Assembly: GCA_040218045.1 (NCBI GenBank) | Contig: JAVJQA010000048.1 | Span: forward strand, 34,654-98,653 | Direction of reading: 5' to 3' | DNA: 64,000 nt | DNA from: Marinoscillum sp040218045 | GTDB taxonomy: Bacteria > Bacteroidota > Bacteroidia > Cytophagales > Cyclobacteriaceae | In this document: one piece after another, positions 24,842-32,528 of the stretch | How positions within the stretch are numbered: position 1 is the stretch's first letter | Layout of the letters: each line of letters begins with the position of its first letter | Notes under the pieces: generated by a model | The model's input: the letters and a program-made list of their open reading frames with translations, nothing else | The model's database searches: none | Told to the model about the DNA's origin: nothing | Program-made: the position numbers and the translations under genes

Positions 24842-25019
24842 ACAGTTTCAATGATGGAATCTTCACATTAAATTCCAGACAAGGCTTCCCTAATCCAGGA
24901 CAATTGATTTTGTAAAAATGGTCATCAAAAACTACGCAGGACAAATCCTTCAATTTGAACTGGCAGAAATCACTGGGTAGATCTGCAAACAAAAATCTTG
25001 TATCTTCATTCTCCCAAAA

Positions 25020-27272
25020 ATGAAGATTATGAAATGCTCTATCCCTGCCTTCCTAGTAATAATTACTGCTTGTACCACACCAGGCCCAAACCCTAGTCTT
25101 ACAGACATTTTACAGAAGACAAGCGGTATCAGCGGTAAACCAGAGTACCTCACCAGTCCTTTTGTAGCGGCCGGAGACCGGGTGTACGTGGTAGGCCATC
25201 AGGACGGATCTTTTCCAGACTTGGGATGGCACGTGAAAGGCGAAATGGGTGGCATCTGGGACCACCCGATCAAACTAATGGATGGCTACACGCTGGGCAT
25301 CAGCACAGGATCCAAGTATCACTGTCTCACAGAAGCCACTTCATTTACCAACTTCCCTACAGGTAACCTTCATCAGTTCGAGCTTTCTAAAAACCTCTCT
25401 GCTACCCGGGCACAATTCGTCCCCGATGGACTGGAAGGTGTGATCGTGGAGTATAGTATCACCAATAACACCTCCGCTCCTCTCGATCTTAAGCTGGAAT
25501 TTAGTGGCATGGTGGACCTTCGCCCGGTTTGGTTGGCCGAACGGCAGCAGATAGAAGATGGCAATGATCTGGGGACATTTGACAAGGAAGCGAGTGCATG
25601 GATTGCCAAAGACTCACTCAACCCCTGGTTCACCGCATTGGCCACCAATCAACACCTGAAAGCCTGGACCAAACCAAAAACCCAATGTTCCTTTGAGCGG
25701 TTGGGCAAAGGGCTTGACCTAACCTTAATTACTGAAGTTAACATCCCCCCAGGTGCTACCAAAAGTGTGCAGTACTTTATTGCTGGCTCCTATGAGTCAG
25801 AGGAGCAACTCCTGTCCACATTGAAAAAATTGCAGGAAAATCCTGCCGGTCTTTTAGAAGCCAAAATCAATCGCTACCGTGCTATAAATAACACCGCTCA
25901 GCTCACCATTCCCGATAAGGAAATAGAATCAATGTATACCTGGGTAAAGTACAATACCGACTGGATGATACGAGAGGTACCTGAGCTTGGTCGTGGACTC
26001 TCCGCTGGTATACCGGATTATCCCTGGTGGTTTGGCACCGACAATACTTACGCACTGCAAGGTTTGCTGGCCACCGGTCAGCATGAAGAGGTGAGATCTA
26101 CCATTGACCTCATTCTTAAACTCTCAGAATCCGTCAATGACAATGGCCAGATCATGCATGAAACCAGCACCAATGGTGTTGTTTTCAACCCAGGAAACCT
26201 CAACACTACACCCTATTTTATCCACCTGCTGTGGAAATACTACGAATGGACAGGAGATCGGGCTTTTTTAGAAGAAGTATATCCCAAAGTGCGGAAGGGG
26301 CTGGTATGGCTGGAGTCTCAGGATAAAGACGGCAATGGTTACCCTGATGGTGCCGGAATGATGGAAATCCACGGCCTGCACTCAGAAATGATCGATGTGG
26401 TCGTTTATACCCAGGCAGCTTATTCCGCTGCAGCGAAAATGGCGGATCAACTTCACGATCACGAAAACCAGGCTACTTATGAGGAAAAAGCACAAAACCT
26501 CAGGAAAAAAATCAATTCAGAGTGGTGGGTTGAGCACTCATTTGCAGACTTCAGGGCCACCCGGTCAGAAACACTCAAACTGATAGACGATGCGATTGTA
26601 AGAGCGGACACCATCCAAAAACCCTGGGCGGTTGAGGAACTGGAAGCCCTCAAAAAGCAGGTTGGACGTCTCAGGGACAACCGCGTGCAGGGATTTGTTG
26701 TGCACCACAACTGGGTAGTGAACACCCCAATGGAGCTTGGGGTAGCGGATCAGGAGAAAGCAGAAAGAGCTTTGGAAACCGCCCTGAACTACAACAGTAA
26801 TTTTGGCATGTACGTGACGGGCATAGATCGGGACGAGTCCAGTGCAGCCTCCTCCAAGTGGGAAGTATTTAGCTATGTAGGTGCTGTAATGACGTTACCC
26901 ACCGGTGTGCAGGCCATCGGTGAAGCCCGTTATGGTCACCCTGACCGTTCGCTGGAGTACCTGCAGTCCCTGGCCAACTCCTTTAGCTATGCGCTCCCCG
27001 GTTCCATGTATGAAGTGAGCCCTGACTATGGCATGATCTGCCAGGCATGGAACATCTACGCTGTAGGCACCCCGATCATTGAACATTATTTTGGGGTAAA
27101 GCCACGGGCTTATGATAGGCAGGTGATCGTAGCGCCCAACTTTCCTTCAGGCTGGACAAACGCCAAGCTGGAAAACATCCGGGTTGGTGACAATGTGATC
27201 TCCATTGAGAAAAGGGGAGATGAGATTTTGGTTAGTCAGGAGTTGGACTGGGAGATAGTGGTAGAGGAATAA
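25020..27272 (+). CDS. Six-hairpin glycosidase-like lipoprotein (glycogen-debranching / amylo-alpha-1,6-glucosidase type)
   Basis: A 750-residue protein. The start at 25020 gives a lipoprotein signal with lipobox ITAC, the lipidated Cys being C18; a second ATG three codons in is also possible. The N-terminal beta-sandwich (about 40-290) contains GMVDLRPVWL. From about 300 an (alpha/alpha)6 toroid follows, with IPDYPWWFGTDNTYALQG, NGQIMHETSTNG, DGAGMMEIHG and GSMYEVSPDYG. The Asp of WWFGTD and Glu of GMMEI are the likely catalytic acids by analogy with clan GH-G/L-type debranching enzymes. It is probably anchored to the periplasmic or outer surface and active on alpha-glucans or related glycans. 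The exact linkage cannot be told. There is no SusCD pair nearby. Confidence 0.78.
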   Translation: MKIMKCSIPAFLVIITACTTPGPNPSLTDILQKTSGISGKPEYLTSPFVAAGDRVYVVGHQDGSFPDLGWHVKGEMGGIWDHPIKLMDGYTLGISTGSKYHCLTEATSFTNFPTGNLHQFELSKNLSATRAQFVPDGLEGVIVEYSITNNTSAPLDLKLEFSGMVDLRPVWLAERQQIEDGNDLGTFDKEASAWIAKDSLNPWFTALATNQHLKAWTKPKTQCSFERLGKGLDLTLITEVNIPPGATKSVQYFIAGSYESEEQLLSTLKKLQENPAGLLEAKINRYRAINNTAQLTIPDKEIESMYTWVKYNTDWMIREVPELGRGLSAGIPDYPWWFGTDNTYALQGLLATGQHEEVRSTIDLILKLSESVNDNGQIMHETSTNGVVFNPGNLNTTPYFIHLLWKYYEWTGDRAFLEEVYPKVRKGLVWLESQDKDGNGYPDGAGMMEIHGLHSEMIDVVVYTQAAYSAAAKMADQLHDHENQATYEEKAQNLRKKINSEWWVEHSFADFRATRSETLKLIDDAIVRADTIQKPWAVEELEALKKQVGRLRDNRVQGFVVHHNWVVNTPMELGVADQEKAERALETALNYNSNFGMYVTGIDRDESSAASSKWEVFSYVGAVMTLPTGVQAIGEARYGHPDRSLEYLQSLANSFSYALPGSMYEVSPDYGMICQAWNIYAVGTPIIEHYFGVKPRAYDRQVIVAPNFPSGWTNAKLENIRVGDNVISIEKRGDEILVSQELDWEIVVEE

Positions 27273-28204
27273 TCCAAAAATTTCACAGAATATTAAAATA
27301 GAATAACGATGTGCTAGTCGAAAGGATGGTCATGAACCAGCCACTTGGGAAAGTCGGTGCCCTCTACATCTGGTGTCAATTCTCAGTAGGATGACATAGA
27401 GAACGTGGATTAACTCATTTTATACTCAGAGTATTTGACTAGCTTACTCCAGGCATTACACCTCCGGGCTTGGCACACACAGCTCCCACTTGCGGATCAC
27501 AAAGGAAGGTTCACGGACCACATCTCCTGAAAAAAAGTCACAGCGCCGGGCTCACGGATCACATATCCCATATCAGGAGCGATATATCCCACGAAAAAAT
27601 GATATATCTGGCCTCAGGAACCACATCTCCCGGGAAAAAAGTCATATCTCCGGACTTATGGATCACATATCCCACCTCGGGAGTGACATATCCCGCAAAA
27701 AAATGATATCTCCGGTCTCACGGACCACATCTCCCGGAAAAAAGTCATATCTCCGGACTAATGGATCACATATCCCACCTCAGGAGTGATATATCCCACG
27801 AAAAAATGATATATCCGGCCTCAGGAGCCGCAGCTCCCGGGAAAAAACGACATCTCCGGGGTCAGCAGACAATTCAACATGTATGAACCACAGATCCCTG
27901 GATTGTCACAATCCTGTCCTCGCTTGAGTGAGGGGAAAATGGAGATGTCTGAAAGTAGGAACGGTTACGGCATGACGTAAGAAGGGACGAGGCAAACCTG
28001 GTATGTCCCCATGTAAAACCCACTTTAAACTATAAGGGTTTATTAAAAACTGGTAAATCCGCCACTTCAGAAGTCTACCCGATTAGGTTTACTTAAAATT
28101 GGTCTATTTTTAATTACCCAATCAAATGAGATGTACACACATTCTGCAAGACAGCCACCTTGCATTCACCTTGCATCTTTCTGTGGTCTTTAAACCTAAA
28201 TCAA
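27273..28204. other. Gene-free stretch holding the phased repeat array
   Basis: About 930 bases between the glycosidase gene and the next gene. Bases 27480-27915 are the phased array described separately. Bases 27314-27382 on the minus strand read as a short open segment ending TDFPKWLVHDHPFD, which may be the tail of a decayed gene. Bases 27920-28200 contain no convincing frame or RNA. The open frames of 78 and 99 residues here are by-products of the repeat and shift frame from unit to unit. Confidence 0.6.
27480..27915. repeat. Phased tandem array: 20-21-bp subunits grouped in about 103-bp higher-order units
   Basis: A degenerate core like CACATATCCC or GATATATCC begins at 27519, 27539, 27560, 27581, 27601, 27622, 27643, 27664, 27685, 27705, 27726, 27746, 27767, 27788, 27808, 27829 and 27849. 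All steps are 20 or 21 and the mean is 20.6. Weaker copies extend left to 27480 and right to about 27907. Five subunits form a higher-order unit of 103-104 bp: 27512-27614, 27615-27718, 27719-27821, and a partial one from 27822. Units two and three are about 90% identical by eye. Runs of six or seven A recur 41 and 62-63 bp apart, in phase with the helix. The unit length is not a multiple of three, so it is not coding. Confidence 0.85.
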
Positions 28205-28975
28205 ATGAAGCTCAAATTTCATCTAACCATTCTCACCATCACACTAATTCTTTCAGCAGTTACCTGCTTTTCGCAACAATCAGGTGAACTCTATGATAAA
28301 ATTGCCCAGCTGGATAGCCTATACTTTTCCGCTCAAAATGAATGCGACTTGGAGAAGTATTCATTCTATTTATCAGAAGATTTTGAATTCTTTCATGACA
28401 AAGGAGGGTATACCGCCTCCAAAGATGACGAAATGAAAGGCATGGCCATTTTTTGTGGAGAAGATCAACGCACGAGACAACCACTAAGAAGGGAATTGAT
28501 TGATAGTACACTTCAAGTATTTCCAATGGACAATTATGGAGCATTGGAGGTTTGTGAACATGTTTTCCACTTGCAGATTCCTGATGGAACAGAAAAAGTT
28601 GTGAGTTCAGGCAAAATGACTGCTTTATGGAAACTGATTAATAACGAGTGGAAGCTCGCTCGGATCATAAGTTATGATCATCAACCCCTAGCTGAGGCTG
28701 AGCTATCCACTGAAACATTAAATCAATATGTAGGGGATTACATTCTTCCTGACAGAATTGTCAACATCAAAAAGGAAGGTAAACTATTGAGGGTGACAGA
28801 TATCAATGAGGGCAAGCCTGGCTGGTCAAAAGAGCTCTTCCCTGAGTCAGAAAATTCCTTCTACTTGAACTACGAAAACGTTCAGTTTGAATTTATTAAG
28901 GACAATTCTAAAGTCGTCACATTGAATATCTATGCGGATGGCGAACTGGTTGAAGAAGCCCAAAGGGAACAATAA
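28205..28975 (+). CDS. Secreted NTF2-like / DUF4440-type protein
   Basis: The start is set at ATG 28205 because it opens a clean signal peptide (residues 1-21, ending TCFSQ); the longer frame adds 15 non-signal residues. The protein has 256 residues. The N-terminal half (about 25-160) matches the SnoaL/NTF2-like DUF4440 pattern: LDSLYFSAQNECDLEKYSFY, then FEFFHDKGG, then SGKMTALWKLINNEWKLARI and SYDHQP. The C-terminal 90 residues form a beta-rich domain (YVGDYILPDRIVNIKKEG) like those attached to beta-lactamase-related proteins. Such proteins bind small molecules or act as enzymes; no function can be assigned. Confidence 0.75.
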   Translation: MKLKFHLTILTITLILSAVTCFSQQSGELYDKIAQLDSLYFSAQNECDLEKYSFYLSEDFEFFHDKGGYTASKDDEMKGMAIFCGEDQRTRQPLRRELIDSTLQVFPMDNYGALEVCEHVFHLQIPDGTEKVVSSGKMTALWKLINNEWKLARIISYDHQPLAEAELSTETLNQYVGDYILPDRIVNIKKEGKLLRVTDINEGKPGWSKELFPESENSFYLNYENVQFEFIKDNSKVVTLNIYADGELVEEAQREQ

Positions 28976-29118
28976 AAACAAGTAGTAGCTAAGGGAATTG
29001 CACTTCAATCACCCCTCCTCTAGCACTTGGCTGCAACAACCCTAAATCCCAAAGCTTAAGTGCTTGGCTCCTTACGAAGGATTGGCTATTGGCCATTTCC
29101 AATTGTAGACTCTATAAA

Positions 29119-30045
29119 CTAACCGTAAAGCTGATTGTGCTTACTTACAATCAATTGACAATATTGCTCCATCAGTTCTTTGGATAAGAAAGATTGATGA
29201 ACAAAGTCCAGCCAGCTACCTTGAAGTTTAGCATATTTATTCAGAATATTCTCTGCCGCTTTATCAGGTATTCCTGAAGAACTCATAGCCTTCAAAAAAT
29301 CAGGTTTCCTAAGTCTTTTCTTTTTCCCGCACAATGTCAGGGCAAGCTCTTCATCATCCCCTTCTACCACTAGTGCTGATGCCACCAAATAATAAGCAGG
29401 AGCCAATTCATAACAGCCCTGGTCGTGTTTCAACAAAGAAAAGTTTTTCAAATGCATGTCTGCATTTCCAGTAAGAAAACTGAATACGGTCAACTCATAG
29501 AACCTGATCAAATCAAGTCCAGGATTCATACTACTTCGTCTTATCTCCTTGGCTATCTGCTCATGTGATGATTTGTATTTATCCTCGGTTAGTCTCCCCA
29601 AAAGTTGACACATATCCTCCATATGCTTCTTGGTCCCATTTGTTCGATCCATTCTTTTGGTTAAATAAGCAAGGCCACCTGACCCCAATCGCACCAGGGA
29701 ATGCACCGCAGTTCGAATCTTTGATAATTCTGCAAGATGCATGGTCAGATCTTCTATTTGGGGCAATTCAGCCCACTTCTGGGATTGAGGTTTTAATATA
29801 AATTGCCCCCATAAGCCAACTATGGTCAATTTATCAGGTTCATTATCAGGCTTTTCAATATGCAATGATAATTTGGGTTGAACCCCTGTAATTGTGGCTT
29901 TTCCCTTAACCATTTGCTCAGCAAGATTCAAGAGATCATCTTCACTGTACAGTATTTTTGGGGGTTCTGAGGTGCCAAATATTTTCTTGCTGCAACTTGC
30001 ATGAAAGTCACTCTCCGAATCTTTATAGCAGAATAAACACTTCAT
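29119..30045 (-). CDS. hipT: HipT/HipA-type serine/threonine kinase toxin, metal-ligand Asp replaced by Tyr
   Basis: A 308-residue kinase lacking the HipA N-terminal subdomain, which is encoded separately as HipS. The first 20 residues form a CxxC...HxxC knuckle (C3, C6, H15, C18). The Gly-rich loop region reads TITGVQPK (T51 and T53 in the place of the regulatory Ser pair of HipT). The ATP lysine is probably K85 in FILKP, and the catalytic loop NADMHLKN has D196 and N201. The next metal-binding motif should read PAYD; here it is PAYY, with Y219 encoded by TAT (29389-29391), one base from GAT. The toxin may therefore be inactive. Relatives phosphorylate aminoacyl-tRNA synthetases. It overlaps hipS by four bases. 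Confidence 0.85.
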   Translation of the reverse strand: MKCLFCYKDSESDFHASCSKKIFGTSEPPKILYSEDDLLNLAEQMVKGKATITGVQPKLSLHIEKPDNEPDKLTIVGLWGQFILKPQSQKWAELPQIEDLTMHLAELSKIRTAVHSLVRLGSGGLAYLTKRMDRTNGTKKHMEDMCQLLGRLTEDKYKSSHEQIAKEIRRSSMNPGLDLIRFYELTVFSFLTGNADMHLKNFSLLKHDQGCYELAPAYYLVASALVVEGDDEELALTLCGKKKRLRKPDFLKAMSSSGIPDKAAENILNKYAKLQGSWLDFVHQSFLSKELMEQYCQLIVSKHNQLYG

Positions 30046-30356
30046 ATTAGTGGTTCAATTGATACAGCCCCTATACAATCTTTGCATGCAACAAGCAGGA
30101 TTATCAACCTATCCTTCTCATTGACCTTCCAGTTTTTTTCAACTATATCTAAAATCCAGCCTTCTGGAATGAGTCCATCAAAAAATGGAAATAAAACATT
30201 GGAATGATACGGATCCTGTTGCATTGGAAGAGTTAAGCTTATTGACTCACCTTCCCTCGCGAAATATTCATGTTCATATTGAAAATGATACCCTTCCTCA
30301 TCCTCGGTTAGTGTCCCGGCCCATTTATCCTGATAGATTATTTTTGCTTTCCTCAT
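30042..30356 (-). CDS. hipS: HipS-like protein (HipA N-terminal subdomain), probable antitoxin
   Basis: A 104-residue protein matching the N-terminal subdomain of HipA (couple_hipA): ISLTLPMQQDPYHSN, then LFPFFDGLIPEGWILD. W67 in LIPEGW corresponds to the conserved Trp (W65 in E. coli HipS) that reaches towards the kinase active site. In the E. coli O127 HipBST system this small protein, and not HipB, is the main antitoxin. Its start overlaps the end of hipB by 32 bases and its stop overlaps hipT, so the three genes are translated together in the order B-S-T. The family call is strong; the antitoxin role is inferred from the E. coli system. Confidence 0.85.
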   Translation of the reverse strand: MRKAKIIYQDKWAGTLTEDEEGYHFQYEHEYFAREGESISLTLPMQQDPYHSNVLFPFFDGLIPEGWILDIVEKNWKVNEKDRLIILLVACKDCIGAVSIEPLI

Positions 30357-30558
30357 CTCTGTTAACTTCTATTGGCCCCAATTCATATCCAAAAAGGTTT
30401 AAGACTTGATTGACCTTGTCCATTCTCAACGTTGACTTTCCTTGCTCCAGTTCTCTTACGAACCTTAAACCAACTCCAGCAGCAAATGAAAGATCTTCTT
30501 GAGTCATTCCTGTTTGCTTTCTTTTCTCTTTGATAAACTGTGCCAATGGTGTCTGCAT
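30325..30558 (-). CDS. hipB: HipB-like XRE-family DNA-binding protein
   Basis: A 77-residue helix-turn-helix protein. QTGMTQEDLSFAAGVGLRFV carries the recognition helix, and VRELEQGKSTLRMDKVNQVL completes the XRE fold. It ends with a short tail. It is the first gene of the hipB-hipS-hipT operon. Three palindromic sites lie directly upstream, the nearest only seven bases from the ATG, so autorepression is expected. The length is normal for HipB of the tripartite type. Confidence 0.9.
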   Translation of the reverse strand: MQTPLAQFIKEKRKQTGMTQEDLSFAAGVGLRFVRELEQGKSTLRMDKVNQVLNLFGYELGPIEVNRDEESKNNLSG

Positions 30559-30564
30559 CTCCTT

Positions 30565-30661
30565 TATACCTTTTCGGGTGTAAATTTACAATAAATATCA
30601 AATTATACCATAAAGGGTATAATAATCAAAATATTACCACTACTATACCCTAAAAGGTATA
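30565..30661 (-). promoter_or_regulatory. Three HipB operators, 39-40 bp apart
   Basis: TATACCTTTTCGGGTGTA (30565-30582), TATACCATAAAGGGTATA (30604-30621) and TATACCCTAAAAGGTATA (30644-30661) are 18-bp palindromes with TATACC arms. The first copy is imperfect. The starts are 39 and 40 bases apart, nearly four helical turns, which would allow cooperative binding or looping. The most proximal site overlaps the ribosome-binding region of hipB. Confidence 0.75.
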
Positions 30662-30783
30662 AATAAGAAAAATCGATAATTTTACATAAGAACATTGACA
30701 TCCGATCCTCCTTTTTCGCACAATTAACCGCTTAGTATTCCTTTTTTCTTTTCTTTTGCCGACTGAATCTCAAAAACAGGACA

Positions 30784-31296
30784 ATGGCCAAAAATAATCT
30801 GGGTATGACTATGCGTACCTATCACCGCTCTTTAGGGTTTTTCCTTGCAGGAATCATGTTTGTGTATGCATTTAGTGGCATAGTCCTGATCTTTAGAGAT
30901 ACTGACTTTCTCAAAGTAACCGACACCATCAACAAACAAATAAAACCAAACGCTGAAGGAGAAGAAATCGGCCAGTTATTAGGCTTACGTGGCTTCAACA
31001 TAGATAAGGAAGAGGGCAACATGGTCTATTTCCAAAATGGTTTTTACAATAAAGCCACCGGAGAAGGTCAATATGATATTAAAAGGCTTCCCTTAGTTCT
31101 TGATAAGATGACGCATCTGCACAAAGCAAAATCAGCTGACACACTGTTTTTCCTCAATATTTTCTTTGGGATGGCTCTGTTGTTTTTCGTGATTTCCGCG
31201 TTTTGGATGTACACGCCAAAGACTTCAGTATTTAAAAAAGGAATGGTCTTCACCGGAGTAGGCATCATTTTCACCCTGATTTTGCTGTTTCTGTAA
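30784..31296 (+). CDS. PepSY-associated membrane protein
   Basis: A 170-residue protein with three likely membrane helices: about 17-38 (FFLAGIMFVYAFSGIVLIF), 122-142 (FFLNIFFGMALLFFVISAF) and 150-169. The opening RTYHRSLGFFLAGIMFVYAFSG matches the start of the PepSY-associated TM helix family, whose larger members include iron-siderophore reductase-like proteins. The soluble part between helices one and two is PepSY-like in size. Function is unknown, and a role in redox or metal handling at the membrane is possible. It reads divergently from hipB and converges on yoeB; a small hairpin (31297-31313) lies at its 3' end. Confidence 0.72.
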   Translation: MAKNNLGMTMRTYHRSLGFFLAGIMFVYAFSGIVLIFRDTDFLKVTDTINKQIKPNAEGEEIGQLLGLRGFNIDKEEGNMVYFQNGFYNKATGEGQYDIKRLPLVLDKMTHLHKAKSADTLFFLNIFFGMALLFFVISAFWMYTPKTSVFKKGMVFTGVGIIFTLILLFL

Positions 31297-31307
31297 GATT
31301 GATAAAA

Positions 31308-31565
31308 TCAATCATAATGGAACCTACATTTGGCTATTAGGATTTCGTCATCACGCACCTGATAAATCAAACGGTTCTCCTGATCGATTCGCCTCGACCA
31401 GAATCCCTGATATTTATACTTCAATGGTTCAGGTTTCCCGATTCCATCAAAAGGATTTCTGGTAATATCCTTAATGAGTAAATTGATGCGCTTAAGAACT
31501 TTCTTATCTGTTCGCTGCCAGTAGAGATAGTCTTCCCATGACTCATCTACGAAAACATATCTCAT
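31308..31565 (-). CDS. yoeB: YoeB/Txe-type mRNA interferase toxin
   Basis: An 85-residue RelE-superfamily toxin of the YoeB branch. Conserved features are all present: YWQRTDKKVLKRINLLIKDI, PFDGIGKPEPLKY, GFWSRRIDQENRLIYQV and the C-terminal KCRFHYD, with H83 and Y84 in the catalytic positions known from E. coli YoeB. It looks intact. YoeB cuts mRNA at the ribosomal A site. The ATG overlaps the stop of the antitoxin gene by four bases. The 3' end converges with the PepSY-type gene across a 17-base hairpin. Confidence 0.95.
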   Translation of the reverse strand: MRYVFVDESWEDYLYWQRTDKKVLKRINLLIKDITRNPFDGIGKPEPLKYKYQGFWSRRIDQENRLIYQVRDDEILIAKCRFHYD

Positions 31566-31816
31566 TCTTCGATTAGTCCTTTCTCAAAAGAAGAACCCGA
31601 CTTTAGTTTACTGATTGCAGAATCCAGCCGCTGTTCATTTTTCCTGGACGACAATTCATGCTGAGTCGAAGTGAGCGAGTTGTATTCGTCCAATGACATG
31701 ATGACCACTCCTGAATCCTTGCCTCTATTGATAATAAGAGTCTCAAAATTCTGTGTCACAGAATCAAAGTATTTCTTGATATCTTTTCTGAAACTTGATA
31801 GTGTAGTAGTAATCAT
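31562..31816 (-). CDS. yefM: YefM/Phd-type antitoxin
   Basis: An 84-residue antitoxin of the Phd/YefM family. The N-terminal DNA-binding and dimerisation part (MITTTLSSFRKDIKKYFDSV, GVVIMSLDEYNSL) is followed by a disordered, charged C-terminal tail (LDSAISKLKSG) that binds and blocks YoeB. It is the first gene of the yefM-yoeB pair with a 4-base overlap. Two TGTACA hexamers stand 13-35 bases upstream of the ATG, the known recognition core of YefM in E. coli. Confidence 0.93.
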   Translation of the reverse strand: MITTTLSSFRKDIKKYFDSVTQNFETLIINRGKDSGVVIMSLDEYNSLTSTQHELSSRKNEQRLDSAISKLKSGSSFEKGLIEE

Positions 31817-31829
31817 GACAACATTATTA

Positions 31830-31847
31830 TGTACACGCTTATGTACA
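31830..31847 (-). promoter_or_regulatory. YefM operator: two TGTACA hexamers 12 bp apart
   Basis: TGTACA occurs at 31830-31835 and 31842-31847, upstream of yefM. Paired TGTACA palindromes are the published core of the E. coli yefM-yoeB operator. The conservation of the hexamer in Bacteroidota is notable. Confidence 0.75.
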
Positions 31848-31877
31848 AATATAAGCTACAATTGTTTTTTATACGAT

Positions 31878-32354
31878 CTAATCCTTCAAATCCGTAAAGC
31901 GCTCCATCAAGTATTTGAGCACCCGGTTGATCACAAGGATAAAAAGTGTGAGCAATACCGCCAGCAAGTAACTTTTGACAGCCACGCTCATCCCTATACC
32001 GATTGAGTAAAGTAAGGTGGCTGCAGTAGTCAGTCCAGTTACTTTTGATTCTTCACTGGATTTAATGATGGTGCCAGCACCAATAAAGCTTACCCCAACC
32101 ACAATGGCCTGCAGCACCCGTATAGGGTCACTCCTCACAATTTCATTGGCGTGATCAACGGTAGCCATACCAATCAGTGGATCAATTAAACTCACCATCA
32201 GGCAAGTAAATCCACCCACAATCATATTGGTGCGTATACCAGCGGCTTTGCTGGCCTTCTCACGCTCCACACCCACCAGCATGGTAAGCACCGATGCAAT
32301 AAAAACATCCAAAAAAATAAGCAGCTCTTGCCTGTCGACTATCTCCATGACCAT
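31878..32354 (-). CDS. MgtC/SapB family membrane protein
   Basis: A 158-residue membrane protein with about four hydrophobic helices. The family motifs are present: LTMLVGVEREKASKAAGIRT (the conserved G-x-E-R and R-T) and VVGVSFIGAGTIIK with LTTAATL. It corresponds to the N-terminal membrane domain of MgtC and lacks the C-terminal ACT-like domain, as many small members do. MgtC proteins affect Mg and phosphate homeostasis and ATP synthase activity in pathogens; the role in environmental bacteria is unclear. The gene stands alone, upstream of nothing obvious on its strand except the yefM-yoeB pair 60 bases further on. Confidence 0.9.
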   Translation of the reverse strand: MVMEIVDRQELLIFLDVFIASVLTMLVGVEREKASKAAGIRTNMIVGGFTCLMVSLIDPLIGMATVDHANEIVRSDPIRVLQAIVVGVSFIGAGTIIKSSEESKVTGLTTAATLLYSIGIGMSVAVKSYLLAVLLTLFILVINRVLKYLMERFTDLKD

Positions 32355-32528
32355 TCAATTTCCCAACGGACCAAACATGTTTATGTAATGCTCAGAATAA
32401 ACCTCAAACTGACCTGCCATGTTTTGACGAGCCACATACAAAATGCACACATTCTGACTCCACTCATTGATTAAGTTTCCATTCATAAAGCAGCACCGCG
32501 CCGGTGAAACCACTTAGATTTGCTGACC

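Noticed and set aside
27470..27789. Open frames of 78 and 99 residues inside the phased array
   Set aside because: The 103-104-base unit shifts frame at each repeat, and the proteins are repeat by-products without domain character.
27480..27915. CRISPR array
   Set aside because: Subunits are 20-21 bases with degenerate cores and no unique spacers, the higher-order units repeat whole, and no cas genes are nearby.
32520..32528. TTG start for the DUF1456 gene
   Set aside because: The ATG at 32529 begins the conserved domain directly; the three extra residues have no support.
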